In this document: piece after piece, positions 1 to 8,158 of the stretch
Layout of the letters: each line of letters starts with the position of its first letter
Position numbering within the stretch: the stretch's first letter is position 1
Made by a program: the position numbers and the translations under genes
Source of the DNA: an uncultured Gammaproteobacteria bacterium
GTDB lineage: Bacteria > Pseudomonadota > Gammaproteobacteria > Pseudomonadales > DT-91
DNA length: 13,297 bases
Direction: 5' to 3'
Assembly: GCA_929200485.1 (NCBI GenBank)
Contig: CAKMZU010000024.1
Span: forward strand, 1-13,297
The notes under the pieces: model-generated
Database searches by the model: none
Told to the model about the DNA's origin: nothing
The model's input: the letters and a program-made list of their open reading frames with translations, nothing else

Positions 1-627
1 GCCCAGGGTAAATCTAATCAGCAAGTGGCTATTTTGGATTCAACCGGGCGAAGTTATGGCATACCGGCACATACGCTTCCGTCAGCACGAGGGCAGGGTG
101 AGCCACTGTCAGGACGAATTAACATACCTTCAGGAGCCGAAGTTGTTGATGCGCTTATGGCTCAGGATGATGAGCATTATCTCTTTGCAACCGATGCGGG
201 TTATGGTTTTTTTGCCAAATTCTCTGACATGCTGACCAAAAATAAATCAGGTAAAGCGTTGGTGAGCCTGCCCAAGGGTGCTAAAATCCTGCCACCATCA
301 AAAGTTGATCCAGCAATAGAGCAGTTTGTCGTTGCTGTGAGTAATGAAGGACGTTTGTTGTTATTTAAAACTCAGGAATTGCCAACGCTTAATAAGGGTA
401 AGGGTAACAAGATTATCAATATTCCATCTGCTCGTGTGCAATCTCGAGAGGAATTTATGATTAGTGCACTCTTGTTGTCTGAAGGTCAAACATTGATAGT
501 CAGGGCAGGAAAACGCAAGCTGAAGCTCAAAGCAGGAGAGCTTGAACATTATATTGGTGAGCGAGGTAGACGAGGAAATAAGCTACCAAGAGGCTTTCAA
601 AAAGTTGATGAACTATTTATTGAGTGA
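1..627 (+). CDS. parC: DNA topoisomerase IV subunit A, C-terminal part (5' end outside window)
   Basis: This is the last 208 residues of ParC; the reading frame is open from base 1 and ends at TGA 625-627, so the true start lies off the left edge. ParC pairs with ParE to form topoisomerase IV, which unlinks daughter chromosomes and relaxes positive supercoils. Only the C-terminal beta-pinwheel, which wraps and selects DNA, is present; the catalytic tyrosine domain is missing from view. Recognisable blade motifs, in order, are STGRSYGI, LPSARGQGEPLSG, DAGYGFFAKF, NKSGKALVSLP, KGKGNKIINIPS and GERGRRGNKLPRGF. These match the E. coli ParC tail closely and differ from GyrA, which carries a QRRGGKG-type box. 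The protein stops soon after the last blade, without a long acidic tail. The first possible in-frame start in the window is GTG 25, which is internal and should not be taken as the gene start. Confidence 0.95.
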   Translation, partial: AQGKSNQQVAILDSTGRSYGIPAHTLPSARGQGEPLSGRINIPSGAEVVDALMAQDDEHYLFATDAGYGFFAKFSDMLTKNKSGKALVSLPKGAKILPPSKVDPAIEQFVVAVSNEGRLLLFKTQELPTLNKGKGNKIINIPSARVQSREEFMISALLLSEGQTLIVRAGKRKLKLKAGELEHYIGERGRRGNKLPRGFQKVDELFIE

Positions 628-647
628 ATATGTTGAATGAATAGCTA

Positions 648-670
648 TTGCCGGTATGTGAATCCGGCAA
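648..670. repeat. Perfect 7-bp inverted repeat between parC and serB
   Basis: TTGCCGG (648-654) and CCGGCAA (664-670) form a perfect 7-bp stem around a 9-base loop. It sits 20 bases after the parC stop and 45 bases before serB. No run of T follows on either strand, so it is not a classic intrinsic terminator. It could be a transcript-end stabilising hairpin or an operator. No second copy was noticed in the window. Confidence 0.45.
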
Positions 671-715
671 GTCAACGAGTAAGTTAACAGTGATAAAACA
701 GAAAAAATAATTGCC

Positions 716-1765
716 ATGTCAGATAAAACCACATTTGCCGCCGAATCATTTGATCAGTGGGTAAGTGACCTTAATACAGCATCGTTGGAACAAAAAATTT
801 CTGCTTGCTTTTATTCGAAAACATCAGGGACAGCACAGTTGTACACCGCTGATAACTGGCAAGAAATTGATGTTAGTGAACAGCCGTATTATTTTACGTT
901 GATTTCTAGAAGTTTGACTGAAAAACAACTAGCGAATGTTTTGGGCTTTTTTGCAGCGCAAGGCTTGAGCGTCGAGCAGGTAACAACAAAGCTGACTCAG
1001 GTTTCGAAGAAATATACCGTTTTGGTTATTGCTTTAAGGGGCGAATGTCAAAATTATTCAGCCTTTAAAGAAGCCTTGTTAGCCGTTTCCAAAGAAAATC
1101 AATTTGATGGCTTTTTTCAATCCAGTCAACATTTTCAGACCGAGTGGAAACTCGCCTGTTTCGATATGGATTCCACTCTCATCCAGTGCGAAGTGATTGA
1201 TGAGTTAGCTAAGGCTTGGGGTATAGGTGATCAAGTGGCTGAAATCACCGAACGTGCAATGCAGGGTGAGTTAGATTTCAAAGCGAGTTTTACCGAACGC
1301 TTGGCGTTGCTGGAGGGATTGTCGGAAAATGTTCTTGAAGGGATAGCTGAGAATTTACCTGTGACTGAGGGATTGCCAGCATTGATGGCAGCTTTCAAAG
1401 CCAAGGGTATTAAGACGGCCATATTCTCAGGCGGCTTTACTTATTTTGCTGAGCATTTGCAGCAAGAATTTGGTTTTGACTCTATCTATGCTAACTCCCT
1501 TGCGATAGAAAATGGCAAGGTAACAGGTGTTGTTCAGGGTGAAATCGTTGATGCAGAAAGGAAAGCGGCATTACTGCATGAGCAAGCTGACAATTTAAGG
1601 CTGTCAACTGATCAGGTGATTGCGGTGGGTGATGGTGCGAATGATTTGCTTATGTTGTCGGAAGCAGGCTTTGGTGTTGCTTTTTGGGCCAAGCCGATCG
1701 TAAAGGCTAAAGCGGATTATTCGTTATCGGGCACAGGGCTTGATGCGCTTATTGCAATTCTTTAG
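716..1765 (+). CDS. serB: Phosphoserine phosphatase SerB
   Basis: SerB hydrolyses O-phosphoserine to serine, the last step of serine synthesis, in the cytoplasm. The protein has 349 residues, slightly longer than the 322 of E. coli. The first ~140 residues form the variable ACT-like N-terminal region. The HAD-phosphatase core follows: nucleophile motif DMDST at 150-154 (Asp150 and Asp152), motif II SGG at 238-240, the conserved lysine of ERKA at 283, and the metal-binding GDGAND at 305-310. Typical cap residues (E..FxxSFxxRL, about 185-196) are present. One oddity is AFWAKP at 322-327, with Trp where relatives I recall have His or Arg. ATG 716 is the first ATG after an in-frame stop at 680, but no good Shine-Dalgarno precedes it, only an A-rich stretch. 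serB is separated from parC by 88 bases and ends four bases from the convergent queG stop. Confidence 0.96.
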   Translation: MSDKTTFAAESFDQWVSDLNTASLEQKISACFYSKTSGTAQLYTADNWQEIDVSEQPYYFTLISRSLTEKQLANVLGFFAAQGLSVEQVTTKLTQVSKKYTVLVIALRGECQNYSAFKEALLAVSKENQFDGFFQSSQHFQTEWKLACFDMDSTLIQCEVIDELAKAWGIGDQVAEITERAMQGELDFKASFTERLALLEGLSENVLEGIAENLPVTEGLPALMAAFKAKGIKTAIFSGGFTYFAEHLQQEFGFDSIYANSLAIENGKVTGVVQGEIVDAERKAALLHEQADNLRLSTDQVIAVGDGANDLLMLSEAGFGVAFWAKPIVKAKADYSLSGTGLDALIAIL

Positions 1766-1769
1766 GCTT

Positions 1770-2855
1770 TTAGCTATTTGTTTGCTCGTTTAGCGCCCAT
1801 TCAATATGCTCCCGAGCAACGGCTGAAAGACAGTCATCTTTAAGACGCTTCGTTAGCGCCTTAATTGTTTCAGGGCACTTTTGGGCATTCCCCAGACCGA
1901 TGGCAAGATTTCGAAGCCATTGCTGATAACCTATTCGCCTGATAGGCGACCCTTCTGTATTGGATAGAAATTCTTCCTCTGACCATAAAAATAATGCCAG
2001 CAACCTTTCTTTGTCTAAATTATGCCTGGGATAAAAATCCAATTCTTGTGTGCTTTGATTAAATTTGTTCCAAGGACATACAATTTGACAATCATCGCAG
2101 CCATAAACTCGGTTCCCCATCTTCTTTCTTAGCTCAATAGGAATACTGCCTTTGTGTTCAATGGTCAGGTACGAAATACACTTTGTTGCATCCAATTGAT
2201 GTGCGCTTGTAAACGCATCAGTAGGGCAGGCCGTTAAACAGGCTGTACAGCTACCGCAATGAGTCTGTATTGGCTCATTCTGAGGGGTTGTAGGCAGGGG
2301 GACTGAAGTAAGAATTTCACCCAAGAAAAAGTAAGACCCTGCATTTTTATTGATAAGCATAGTGTTCTTGCCAATCCAGCCAAGACCTGCCTTCTCTGCA
2401 AGAGCGCGCTCAAGTACGGGTGCGCTATCAACAAAGGCTCGTTGGGTAAGGTGTTGTTCACTAAAGTCTTCGATACGCTTTGCAATCTTTGCTAGGCGTT
2501 TTCGCATCAGTTTATGATAGTCGCGGCCTAATGCGTAACGAGAAACATAGGCTTGATCAGTCGATGCAAGAATTTCTGGCATTTTTTGTTTTTCATTTTC
2601 AGGGAGATAATCCATACGAAAACTAATAACTCGCAAGGAGCCTTCAACTAATGCTTTGGGATCAAGGCGTTTATCAAGGTTTCGTTGCATATAGGCCATT
2701 TCACCCTGATAATGGTTGGCGAGCCATTCTTCTAGGTAAGGTCGATAGTTGCTCAGATTGCAGTCGGTGATACCAATCTGTTGAAAGCCTTCATTAGTTG
2801 CCCAATCGTTGATTTTTTCGGCTAATAATTGAAGATTATGCGGTTGTACGTGCAT
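1770..2855 (-). CDS. queG: Epoxyqueuosine reductase QueG
   Basis: QueG reduces epoxyqueuosine to queuosine at wobble position 34 of GUN-anticodon tRNAs, using cobalamin and two [4Fe-4S] clusters. Using ATG 2855 the protein has 361 residues. Numbered from there, the catalytic aspartate lies in VDSAPVLER (Asp143). The first ferredoxin-like cysteine set is CGSCTACLTACP (Cys200, 203, 206, 210). The rest are Cys226 in CISYLTIE and Cys253, 256 and 260 in YGCDDCQIVCPWN. A HEAT-like C-terminal region (TEGSPIRRIGYQQWLRNLAIGLGN in two parts) completes the family architecture. A longer frame reaches TTG 2901-2903, but that start would overlap nnr, is a poor codon and sits on the likely -10 box. The family N-terminus (E. 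coli begins about ten residues before LAQKI) fits ATG 2855. No clear Shine-Dalgarno precedes it. The gene stands alone on its strand, between serB and nnr. Confidence 0.95.
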   Translation of the reverse strand: MHVQPHNLQLLAEKINDWATNEGFQQIGITDCNLSNYRPYLEEWLANHYQGEMAYMQRNLDKRLDPKALVEGSLRVISFRMDYLPENEKQKMPEILASTDQAYVSRYALGRDYHKLMRKRLAKIAKRIEDFSEQHLTQRAFVDSAPVLERALAEKAGLGWIGKNTMLINKNAGSYFFLGEILTSVPLPTTPQNEPIQTHCGSCTACLTACPTDAFTSAHQLDATKCISYLTIEHKGSIPIELRKKMGNRVYGCDDCQIVCPWNKFNQSTQELDFYPRHNLDKERLLALFLWSEEEFLSNTEGSPIRRIGYQQWLRNLAIGLGNAQKCPETIKALTKRLKDDCLSAVAREHIEWALNEQTNS

Positions 2856-2897
2856 TATTTTGTTTAAGAGACTAGGGTCAGAATCGGAGGTCTTATG

Positions 2898-4388
2898 ATG
2901 CAATTATATACAGCGGAAGACAGTAAGCAATGCGATGCTGCACTTATTGCTGGAGGCATTCCAGCGTTTGATTTAATGCAGCGTGCCGCCAAGCGGGTTT
3001 TTGAAGAATTGCAGGAAATGCAGGCAGATCGATTTTTGCAAGTGCCTGTCATCGTACTTGTAGGATCAGGCAATAATGGTGGTGATGGTTTATTGATTGC
3101 TAAAATGGCGATGGAAGTTGGAATGCCAGTGAAGGTGGTTAGCCTAAAGCCCCTGGAGATGAAAACGCAGGAGTCTGAGCAGGCGTTGGAAGAGGCAAAG
3201 GCGGTAGGTGTGCCATTTCAGATTCTAGATGATAACATCGTCTTTAATGAATCCTTTGTTGTTGATGCGTTATTAGGAACAGGGTTTACTGGAAGTTTAC
3301 GAGATGATTTGGCCGCGCTGATTATGAGGGTTAATCAGGCGCAGTGCGATGTGTTGTCAGTTGATGTGCCATCAGGCTTGGATGCCAATACAGGAGCCGT
3401 TGAAACGACAGCAATCAAGGCTAATGCTACGGTAAGCTTTATTGTTAAAAAGCGTGGTTTATATACGGCAAACGGAGCAGATTATTCTGGTAGGCGTTTG
3501 TTTGATGCCTTGGTTACGGATCAAGAATTACCTTTATATCGCAAAGCGGTAGCGACATTAAAAAGGCCGGTTGAAGTCCTCTCTTTAGATCAACTCAAAC
3601 ATTCTTTGCCTAGGCGGTTGCAGAACTCCCATAAAGGTCATTACGGGCATTGCGTGTTGATTGGTGGTAGCCTCGGCATGTCAGGCGCGATTATTCTTGC
3701 CGCTGAAGCTTGTTACCGGGCAGGCGCGGGTTTGGTGACGGTTATTACCGGGAAACAGACAGCTCGAGCGTTAAATGTTCGTCTTCCAGAAGCCATGACG
3801 GCGGTAAATAAAGACGAGATTGACCATGCGCTCAGCCGGGCAAGTTGTATTGGTATAGGCCCCGGTCTTGCACTTGATCAATGGGCTAAAGAGATGTTCG
3901 ATAAGGTGGCTGCCTTAAATAAGCCGGTCGTACTAGATGCGGGTGCTTTGTCGTTATTGGCACAAGATAGAGTGGTTTCAAAACCTGATTGGGTCATTAC
4001 ACCACACCCAAAAGAGGCTGCTGCTTTATTGCATTTGCAAACATATGATGTCCAGCAAGATCGGTTTAAGGCCGTAAGGGCATTGTCAGAGTGGTATCAT
4101 TGCGTCTCAGTGCTAAAGGGTTCAGGCAGTTTAATCAGTAATGCCGCTGCTGATCAGCTTTGGTTGAGCAACAAGGGGAATCCCGGCATGTCAGTTGGCG
4201 GCATGGGTGATATTTTAACCGGTGTTATTGCTGGTCTACTGTCGCAAGGTGTGACGCCGTTTTATGCTGCAAAATTGGGTGTGGAAATTCACGCAGAGGC
4301 TGGCGATCTTCAAGCGAAGCGTTTTGGACAAATCGGCATATTGCCTCAGGATATGTGTTTGACGATAAAAGAGTTAATAAATACGTGA
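2898..4388 (+). CDS. nnr: Bifunctional NAD(P)H-hydrate epimerase / ADP-dependent NAD(P)H-hydrate dehydratase
   Basis: This two-domain enzyme (YjeF, Nnr) repairs hydrated NAD(P)H. The N-terminal YjeF_N domain epimerises R- to S-NAD(P)HX; the C-terminal ribokinase-like domain dehydrates the S form using ADP. The product has 496 residues from ATG 2898. The epimerase half shows GSGNNGGDG (about 56-64), LGTGFTG (127-133) and SVDVPSGLD (154-162). The dehydratase half shows HKGHYGH (245-251), GGSLGMSGA, IGPGL (320-324), LDAGAL, TPHPKE (368-373), VLKGSGS (406-412) and the signature GMSVGGMGDILTG (430-442). Two adjacent ATG codons (2895 and 2898) are possible. GGAGG at 2886-2890 lies 4 bases from the first and 7 from the second, so 2898 is preferred. 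A weak promoter (TTGAAG 2829-2834, 18 bases, CATTAT 2853-2858) may lie inside queG. It heads the operon and overlaps tsaE by four bases. Confidence 0.95.
   Translation: MQLYTAEDSKQCDAALIAGGIPAFDLMQRAAKRVFEELQEMQADRFLQVPVIVLVGSGNNGGDGLLIAKMAMEVGMPVKVVSLKPLEMKTQESEQALEEAKAVGVPFQILDDNIVFNESFVVDALLGTGFTGSLRDDLAALIMRVNQAQCDVLSVDVPSGLDANTGAVETTAIKANATVSFIVKKRGLYTANGADYSGRRLFDALVTDQELPLYRKAVATLKRPVEVLSLDQLKHSLPRRLQNSHKGHYGHCVLIGGSLGMSGAIILAAEACYRAGAGLVTVITGKQTARALNVRLPEAMTAVNKDEIDHALSRASCIGIGPGLALDQWAKEMFDKVAALNKPVVLDAGALSLLAQDRVVSKPDWVITPHPKEAAALLHLQTYDVQQDRFKAVRALSEWYHCVSVLKGSGSLISNAAADQLWLSNKGNPGMSVGGMGDILTGVIAGLLSQGVTPFYAAKLGVEIHAEAGDLQAKRFGQIGILPQDMCLTIKELINT
2903..2930 (-). promoter_or_regulatory. 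Candidate sigma-70 promoter for queG
   Basis: Reading the minus strand, a perfect TATAAT -10 box (2903-2908) is preceded, after 16 bases, by TTGCTT (2925-2930) as a weak -35. Transcription would begin near 2896 and give a leader of about 40 bases to ATG 2855. The promoter lies inside the first codons of nnr, so the two genes share control DNA. The -10 is strong and the -35 only partial. Confidence 0.45.
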
Positions 4389-4858
4389 ATGAAATAATAA
4401 AAACGCAGGAATTTCTATCCATTGACGAGCCAGCGCTGGCCAGGCTTGCGAGCGGTTTGGCTAAGAATATTAAAGATCCACTGATTATTTATTTTGAAGG
4501 GGATTTAGGCGCTGGGAAAACCACGTTCTGTCGAGCGTTAATTCAATCAATGGGTGTTCAGGGAACAGTAAAAAGTCCGACTTATACTCTCTTAGAGGAA
4601 TATGATGTTGATGCAAGTATAAATAAAATATTACATTTTGATTTGTATCGGTTAGTGGACGCTGAAGAGTTAGAGTTCATTGGTATTCGGGATTATGTTG
4701 GTTCGGCCCTTTGGTTGGTTGAGTGGCCGGAGAGAGGGCAAGGCTTAATACCTGAGGCTGATATGATTTTAAGGCTCGCTTACGCAGGCGACAATCGCTC
4801 TTTATTTATTGATTATTATTCCGAGCGCTCAGTACTGCTCTGTGATGGTCTAAACTAA
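4385..4858 (+). CDS. tsaE: tRNA threonylcarbamoyladenosine biosynthesis ATPase TsaE
   Basis: TsaE is the P-loop ATPase that works with TsaB and TsaD to place threonylcarbamoyl on A37 of ANN-decoding tRNAs. From GTG 4385 the protein has 157 residues, against 153 in E. coli. Visible motifs are Walker A GDLGAGKTT (39-47), SPTYTLLEEY (64-73), the Walker B-like HFDLYR (84-89), DAEELEFIGIRDY, and the conserved LVEWPERG (111-118). The GTG overlaps the nnr stop in the coupling arrangement GTGA. A longer in-frame version starting at GTG 4355 would add ten residues not expected in the family and lie wholly inside nnr. The nearby ATG 4389 is in another frame. No strong ribosome binding site is seen, consistent with translational coupling to nnr. 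The amiB gene follows within about 30 bases. Confidence 0.93.
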   Translation: MNEIIKTQEFLSIDEPALARLASGLAKNIKDPLIIYFEGDLGAGKTTFCRALIQSMGVQGTVKSPTYTLLEEYDVDASINKILHFDLYRLVDAEELEFIGIRDYVGSALWLVEWPERGQGLIPEADMILRLAYAGDNRSLFIDYYSERSVLLCDGLN

Positions 4859-4889
4859 TAAGAATTTTTATGGGTGAGTGCTGGCTAAC

Positions 4890-6257
4890 ATGAAAAGCAT
4901 TTATGTAACTAGGGTGTTCGTTGACTTGAAAGGACCAGCTCTCAAGCTTTTCAGTCTGCTTGCTATGTTGAGTTTAGGGATGGTTGCCTTTTCGGAGCCG
5001 GCAAAAATTCAAGGCCTTCGCGTTTCTTCTAAGCCCGACAGTGCTCGTCTGGTTTTTGATTTAAGCAAGGCGGCGGATCATCGGCTGTTTATGTTGTCTG
5101 ATCCAAATCGCATGGTGTTAGACGTAGAGGGTGCCGCGCTGCTTAAAGATATAACAGCAACTAATTTTAATCATTTGCCGATAAAAAAATGCCGAACAGC
5201 AAAAAAGGAGAATAATGTTATTCGTGTCGTCTTCGACCTGAACTCACCACTGAAAGCAAAAAGTTTTTTGTTGCCAAAAAATGATCAAGGCATTAGCCGA
5301 TTGGTTATTGATTTGGATTATAAGAAAAAACTAGCGCCACAAAAAAAAGTAGCGGCATCGATAGAAGCAGTACAAAACGTTAAACGTGATTTGATTATTG
5401 CTATAGATGCTGGGCATGGTGGAGAAGACCCAGGAGCTGTGGGTGTTAATCGAATGCATGAGAAGAAAGTGGTCTACGCAATCTCTAAAAAGTTGGCCAA
5501 CTATTTTAAAGCCAGAAAGGGTTATAAGCCCGTCATGGTAAGATCGGGTGATTATTTTATTCCACTGGCTGCGCGACGTAACATTGCAAAGGAAAAAGAT
5601 GCAGATGTGTTTATCTCAATTCATGCCGATTCATTTACCAAGAAGAGGGCGCATGGCGCAAGTGTTTACACCCTGTCGACTAAGGGAGCAAGTTCGGCTA
5701 GCGCAAAATTTTTAGCGGAAAGAGAAAATAAAGCAGACTTGGTAGGTGGTGTCAGTCTTGCGGATAAAGACGATATTTTGTCATCCGTATTGGTTGATTT
5801 GTCGATGACTTATAAGATGGAGTCTAGTGTCGATGTTGCGGAAGAGGTGCTTGTTGAGTTGGGCAAGGTCACCTCTTTACATGGTAGTCGCGTTGAAAAT
5901 GCAGGTTTTGCCGTGCTCAAATCCCTGGATATTCCATCAATTCTCGTAGAGACCGGATTTATGTCAAATCCTAGAGAAGCCAAAAATCTTTCTTCCAGTC
6001 GATTCCAAAGTAAAATTGCCCAAGCAATATTCAACGGTGTAGACAATTATTTTAAGAAAAAAGCCCCGGAAGATACTTACATTGCATCGCGCTTCAGGCA
6101 TAATCGAGCCGTAATTTATGTGGTTGAGCGTGGGGATACGTTGAGTCAGATCGCCATGCGATATGATGTGCATCTGAATCGTTTGATGGAATTTAATCGC
6201 TTGCAGACAAAAAGCCTCGCCATAGGTCAAACCCTACAAATACCTATCAATAATTAA
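4890..6257 (+). CDS. amiB: N-acetylmuramoyl-L-alanine amidase, AmiB/AmiC type with LysM
   Basis: This periplasmic zinc amidase cuts the stem peptide from N-acetylmuramic acid to split septal peptidoglycan. From ATG 4890 it has 455 residues. A signal peptide has a basic n-region, a hydrophobic core near 20-34 (LFSLLAMLSLGMVAF) and probable cleavage after AFS. An AMIN targeting domain spans about 39-146, an Amidase_3 domain about 168-390, and one LysM about 409-452 (VVERGDTLSQIAMRY ... IGQTLQIP). Zinc and catalytic residues are His176 (DAGHGG), Glu191 (HEKKV), His245 (SIHADS) and Glu354 (VETGF). A segment around 282-316 (LVGGVSLADKDDILSSVL and on) matches the self-blocking helix region of AmiB/AmiC enzymes, implying activation by an EnvC- or NlpD-type partner. 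GTG 4878 is an alternative start four codons upstream; neither start has an ideal Shine-Dalgarno (GGTGAG at 4873-4878). Confidence 0.93.
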   Translation: MKSIYVTRVFVDLKGPALKLFSLLAMLSLGMVAFSEPAKIQGLRVSSKPDSARLVFDLSKAADHRLFMLSDPNRMVLDVEGAALLKDITATNFNHLPIKKCRTAKKENNVIRVVFDLNSPLKAKSFLLPKNDQGISRLVIDLDYKKKLAPQKKVAASIEAVQNVKRDLIIAIDAGHGGEDPGAVGVNRMHEKKVVYAISKKLANYFKARKGYKPVMVRSGDYFIPLAARRNIAKEKDADVFISIHADSFTKKRAHGASVYTLSTKGASSASAKFLAERENKADLVGGVSLADKDDILSSVLVDLSMTYKMESSVDVAEEVLVELGKVTSLHGSRVENAGFAVLKSLDIPSILVETGFMSNPREAKNLSSSRFQSKIAQAIFNGVDNYFKKKAPEDTYIASRFRHNRAVIYVVERGDTLSQIAMRYDVHLNRLMEFNRLQTKSLAIGQTLQIPINN

Positions 6258-6277
6258 TGGTTGAGAATACCCTCTAG

Positions 6278-8158
6278 ATGTCTGCAATTATTAAACTTAG
6301 CCCAAGGCTTGCCAATCAAATCGCCGCTGGTGAAGTCGTTGAACGTCCGGCTTCTGTATTAAAAGAAATTCTTGAAAATGCGCTCGATGCGGGAAGTCAA
6401 CAGGTTGAGGTTAGCCTTGAAAGTGGCGGTATCAAGGGTATTCAAGTTCGAGATGATGGTTTGGGTATTGGTAAGGACGATTTACCTCTGGCATTAAGTC
6501 GCCATGCAACCAGCAAAATCCGAACCCTTGATGATTTAGAAATGGTATCCACGCTCGGGTTTCGTGGTGAGGCGCTGGCGAGTATTGCCTCAGTTTCTCG
6601 CCTTGTTTTAACCTCCAATCAGACTGATGATCCGTCAGATGCCTGGCAGGTCGCTATGCATGGGCGAGATATGGACGCTGAATTGAAGCCTGCGCCACAC
6701 CCGAAAGGCACGACGGTTGAAGTGAGAGACTTGTTTTTTAATACGCCAGCTCGCCGGAAATTTTTACGAACAGAAAAGACCGAGCTGGGGCATCTACAGG
6801 AAGTTTTTAAACGGCAAGCGTTGAGCCGATTTGATGTGAGCTTGCAGCTATCTCATAATGGCAAAACGCTGCAAAACTTAAAAAAAACAAAAACACTCCA
6901 AGAGAAAGAACAGCGTATAGCCAAGCTTTTAGGGCCTGAGTTTATGCAAAATGCGCTCTATCTTGAGCGTGAAGCGGGCAGCATGAAGCTTGAAGGCTGG
7001 ATTGCCAAACCCAGCTTTTCCAGAAGCCAAAGTGATTTGCAGTATTTTTTCGTCAATGGACGAGTTATTCGTGACCGTCTGGTTGCTCATGCAATAAAAC
7101 AAGCCTATAGCGATGTTATGTATCATGGGCGGTTTTCAGCATTTGTTTTATATTTAACCATTGATGCTGATGAAGTGGATGTGAATGTACATCCAACCAA
7201 ACATGAAGTGCGGTTTCGAGAATCGCGTCGAATGCATGGATTTCTAACGAGTACGATTACAAAGGCATTGGCAGATGTCAGGCCAGATACTGAAATAAAT
7301 CCATTGCAATCGCCGGATGCTTCCTCTTCTGTCGCTTCTGCGGCAAATTTTTCTGGTGTGACTTCTCCTGTTGGGTCTTCGATTGTCAGTGCGCCAAGTA
7401 TTGATACTTCAACACATTCTCAGGGTAATTTATCTTTTTTAGCGCCAGAAACAATGGCTTTTAAGCCTTCTGATTCTGAAGCATTATCAGTTGCTCAGCA
7501 AGGTGCAATGGCTCAAAGTTTTTATAAGGTGCCAGATCCAGATAATGAAGCAGGCAATGAGAACACTAGTGAAATACCCCCTTTGGGTTTTGCTATTGCG
7601 CAGCTGCACGGCATTTATATTTTATCAGAAGCAAAAGATGGGATGGTGCTGGTAGATATGCATGCAGCCCATGAGCGAATTGTCTATGAGCGCATGAAGG
7701 CAGCGTTAGCCGATGAAGGCATTCGTTCTCAGCCGCTTCTTGTGCCACTAGGGCTTTCTGTCAGTGAAAAAGAAGCGCAGACAGCAGAAGATGCAACGTC
7801 TAATTTTGAACGCCTTGGCTTTTCTGTTGAGCGGGTTAGCGAAGAGAGCCTGTTGGTTAGAGCGATTCCTGCCATGCTCCCGACTAAGGTAGCTGAGCAG
7901 TTGGTTCGTGATGTGATTGCAGATTTTGTTAAATACGGCATGAGCGATCGAATTGAGTCAGCATTAAATGAAATCTTGTCCACCATGGCTTGTCACGGGG
8001 CTGTCAGAGCTAACCGTCAACTATCGATTGCTGAAATGAATGCATTGCTTCGCGATATGGAACAAACCGAGCGAAGCGGTCAGTGTAATCATGGTCGGCC
8101 GACTTGGCGCTTTTTCAGTCTGCCAGAACTAGATAAGTTTTTTCTTCGAGGACAATAA
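6278..8158 (+). CDS. mutL: DNA mismatch repair protein MutL (endonuclease-type)
   Basis: MutL couples mismatch recognition by MutS to strand incision and excision. The 626-residue product starts with the canonical [14 protein letters not shown]. The GHKL ATPase motifs are ENALDAG (33-39), DDGLGI (59-64), ATSK (77-80) and GFRGEAL (94-100); [13 protein letters not shown] follows at 301-313. Residues ~340-433 are a Ser/Thr/Ala-rich linker. The C-terminal dimerisation domain carries [12 protein letters not shown] (460-471), a form of the DQHA(x)2E(x)4E metal site of nicking MutL proteins. It also has ACHGAVR (571-577), CNHGRPT (603-609) and a sliding-clamp-like QPLLVP (485-490). E. coli-type MutL lacks this metal site, so the host probably lacks MutH. 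The start lies 20 bases after amiB with only a weak Shine-Dalgarno (GAGAA near 6263). The stop overlaps the miaA start by one base (TAATG). Confidence 0.97.
   Translation: MSAIIKLSPRLANQIAAGEVVERPASVLKEILENALDAGSQQVEVSLESGGIKGIQVRDDGLGIGKDDLPLALSRHATSKIRTLDDLEMVSTLGFRGEALASIASVSRLVLTSNQTDDPSDAWQVAMHGRDMDAELKPAPHPKGTTVEVRDLFFNTPARRKFLRTEKTELGHLQEVFKRQALSRFDVSLQLSHNGKTLQNLKKTKTLQEKEQRIAKLLGPEFMQNALYLEREAGSMKLEGWIAKPSFSRSQSDLQYFFVNGRVIRDRLVAHAIKQAYSDVMYHGRFSAFVLYLTIDADEVDVNVHPTKHEVRFRESRRMHGFLTSTITKALADVRPDTEINPLQSPDASSSVASAANFSGVTSPVGSSIVSAPSIDTSTHSQGNLSFLAPETMAFKPSDSEALSVAQQGAMAQSFYKVPDPDNEAGNENTSEIPPLGFAIAQLHGIYILSEAKDGMVLVDMHAAHERIVYERMKAALADEGIRSQPLLVPLGLSVSEKEAQTAEDATSNFERLGFSVERVSEESLLVRAIPAMLPTKVAEQLVRDVIADFVKYGMSDRIESALNEILSTMACHGAVRANRQLSIAEMNALLRDMEQTERSGQCNHGRPTWRFFSLPELDKFFLRGQ

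Noticed and set aside
2234..2485. Minus-strand 83-codon frame inside queG
   Set aside because: It is in a different frame of the same strand as queG, covering its conserved cysteine region; a shadow of that gene.
2856..2903. Longer queG start at TTG 2903
   Set aside because: It would overlap nnr, uses a rare start codon, covers the likely -10 box and adds 16 residues not expected from relatives.
4355..4384. Longer tsaE start at GTG 4355
   Set aside because: It would put ten extra residues inside nnr coding sequence; GTG 4385 gives the coupling overlap GTGA and the family length.
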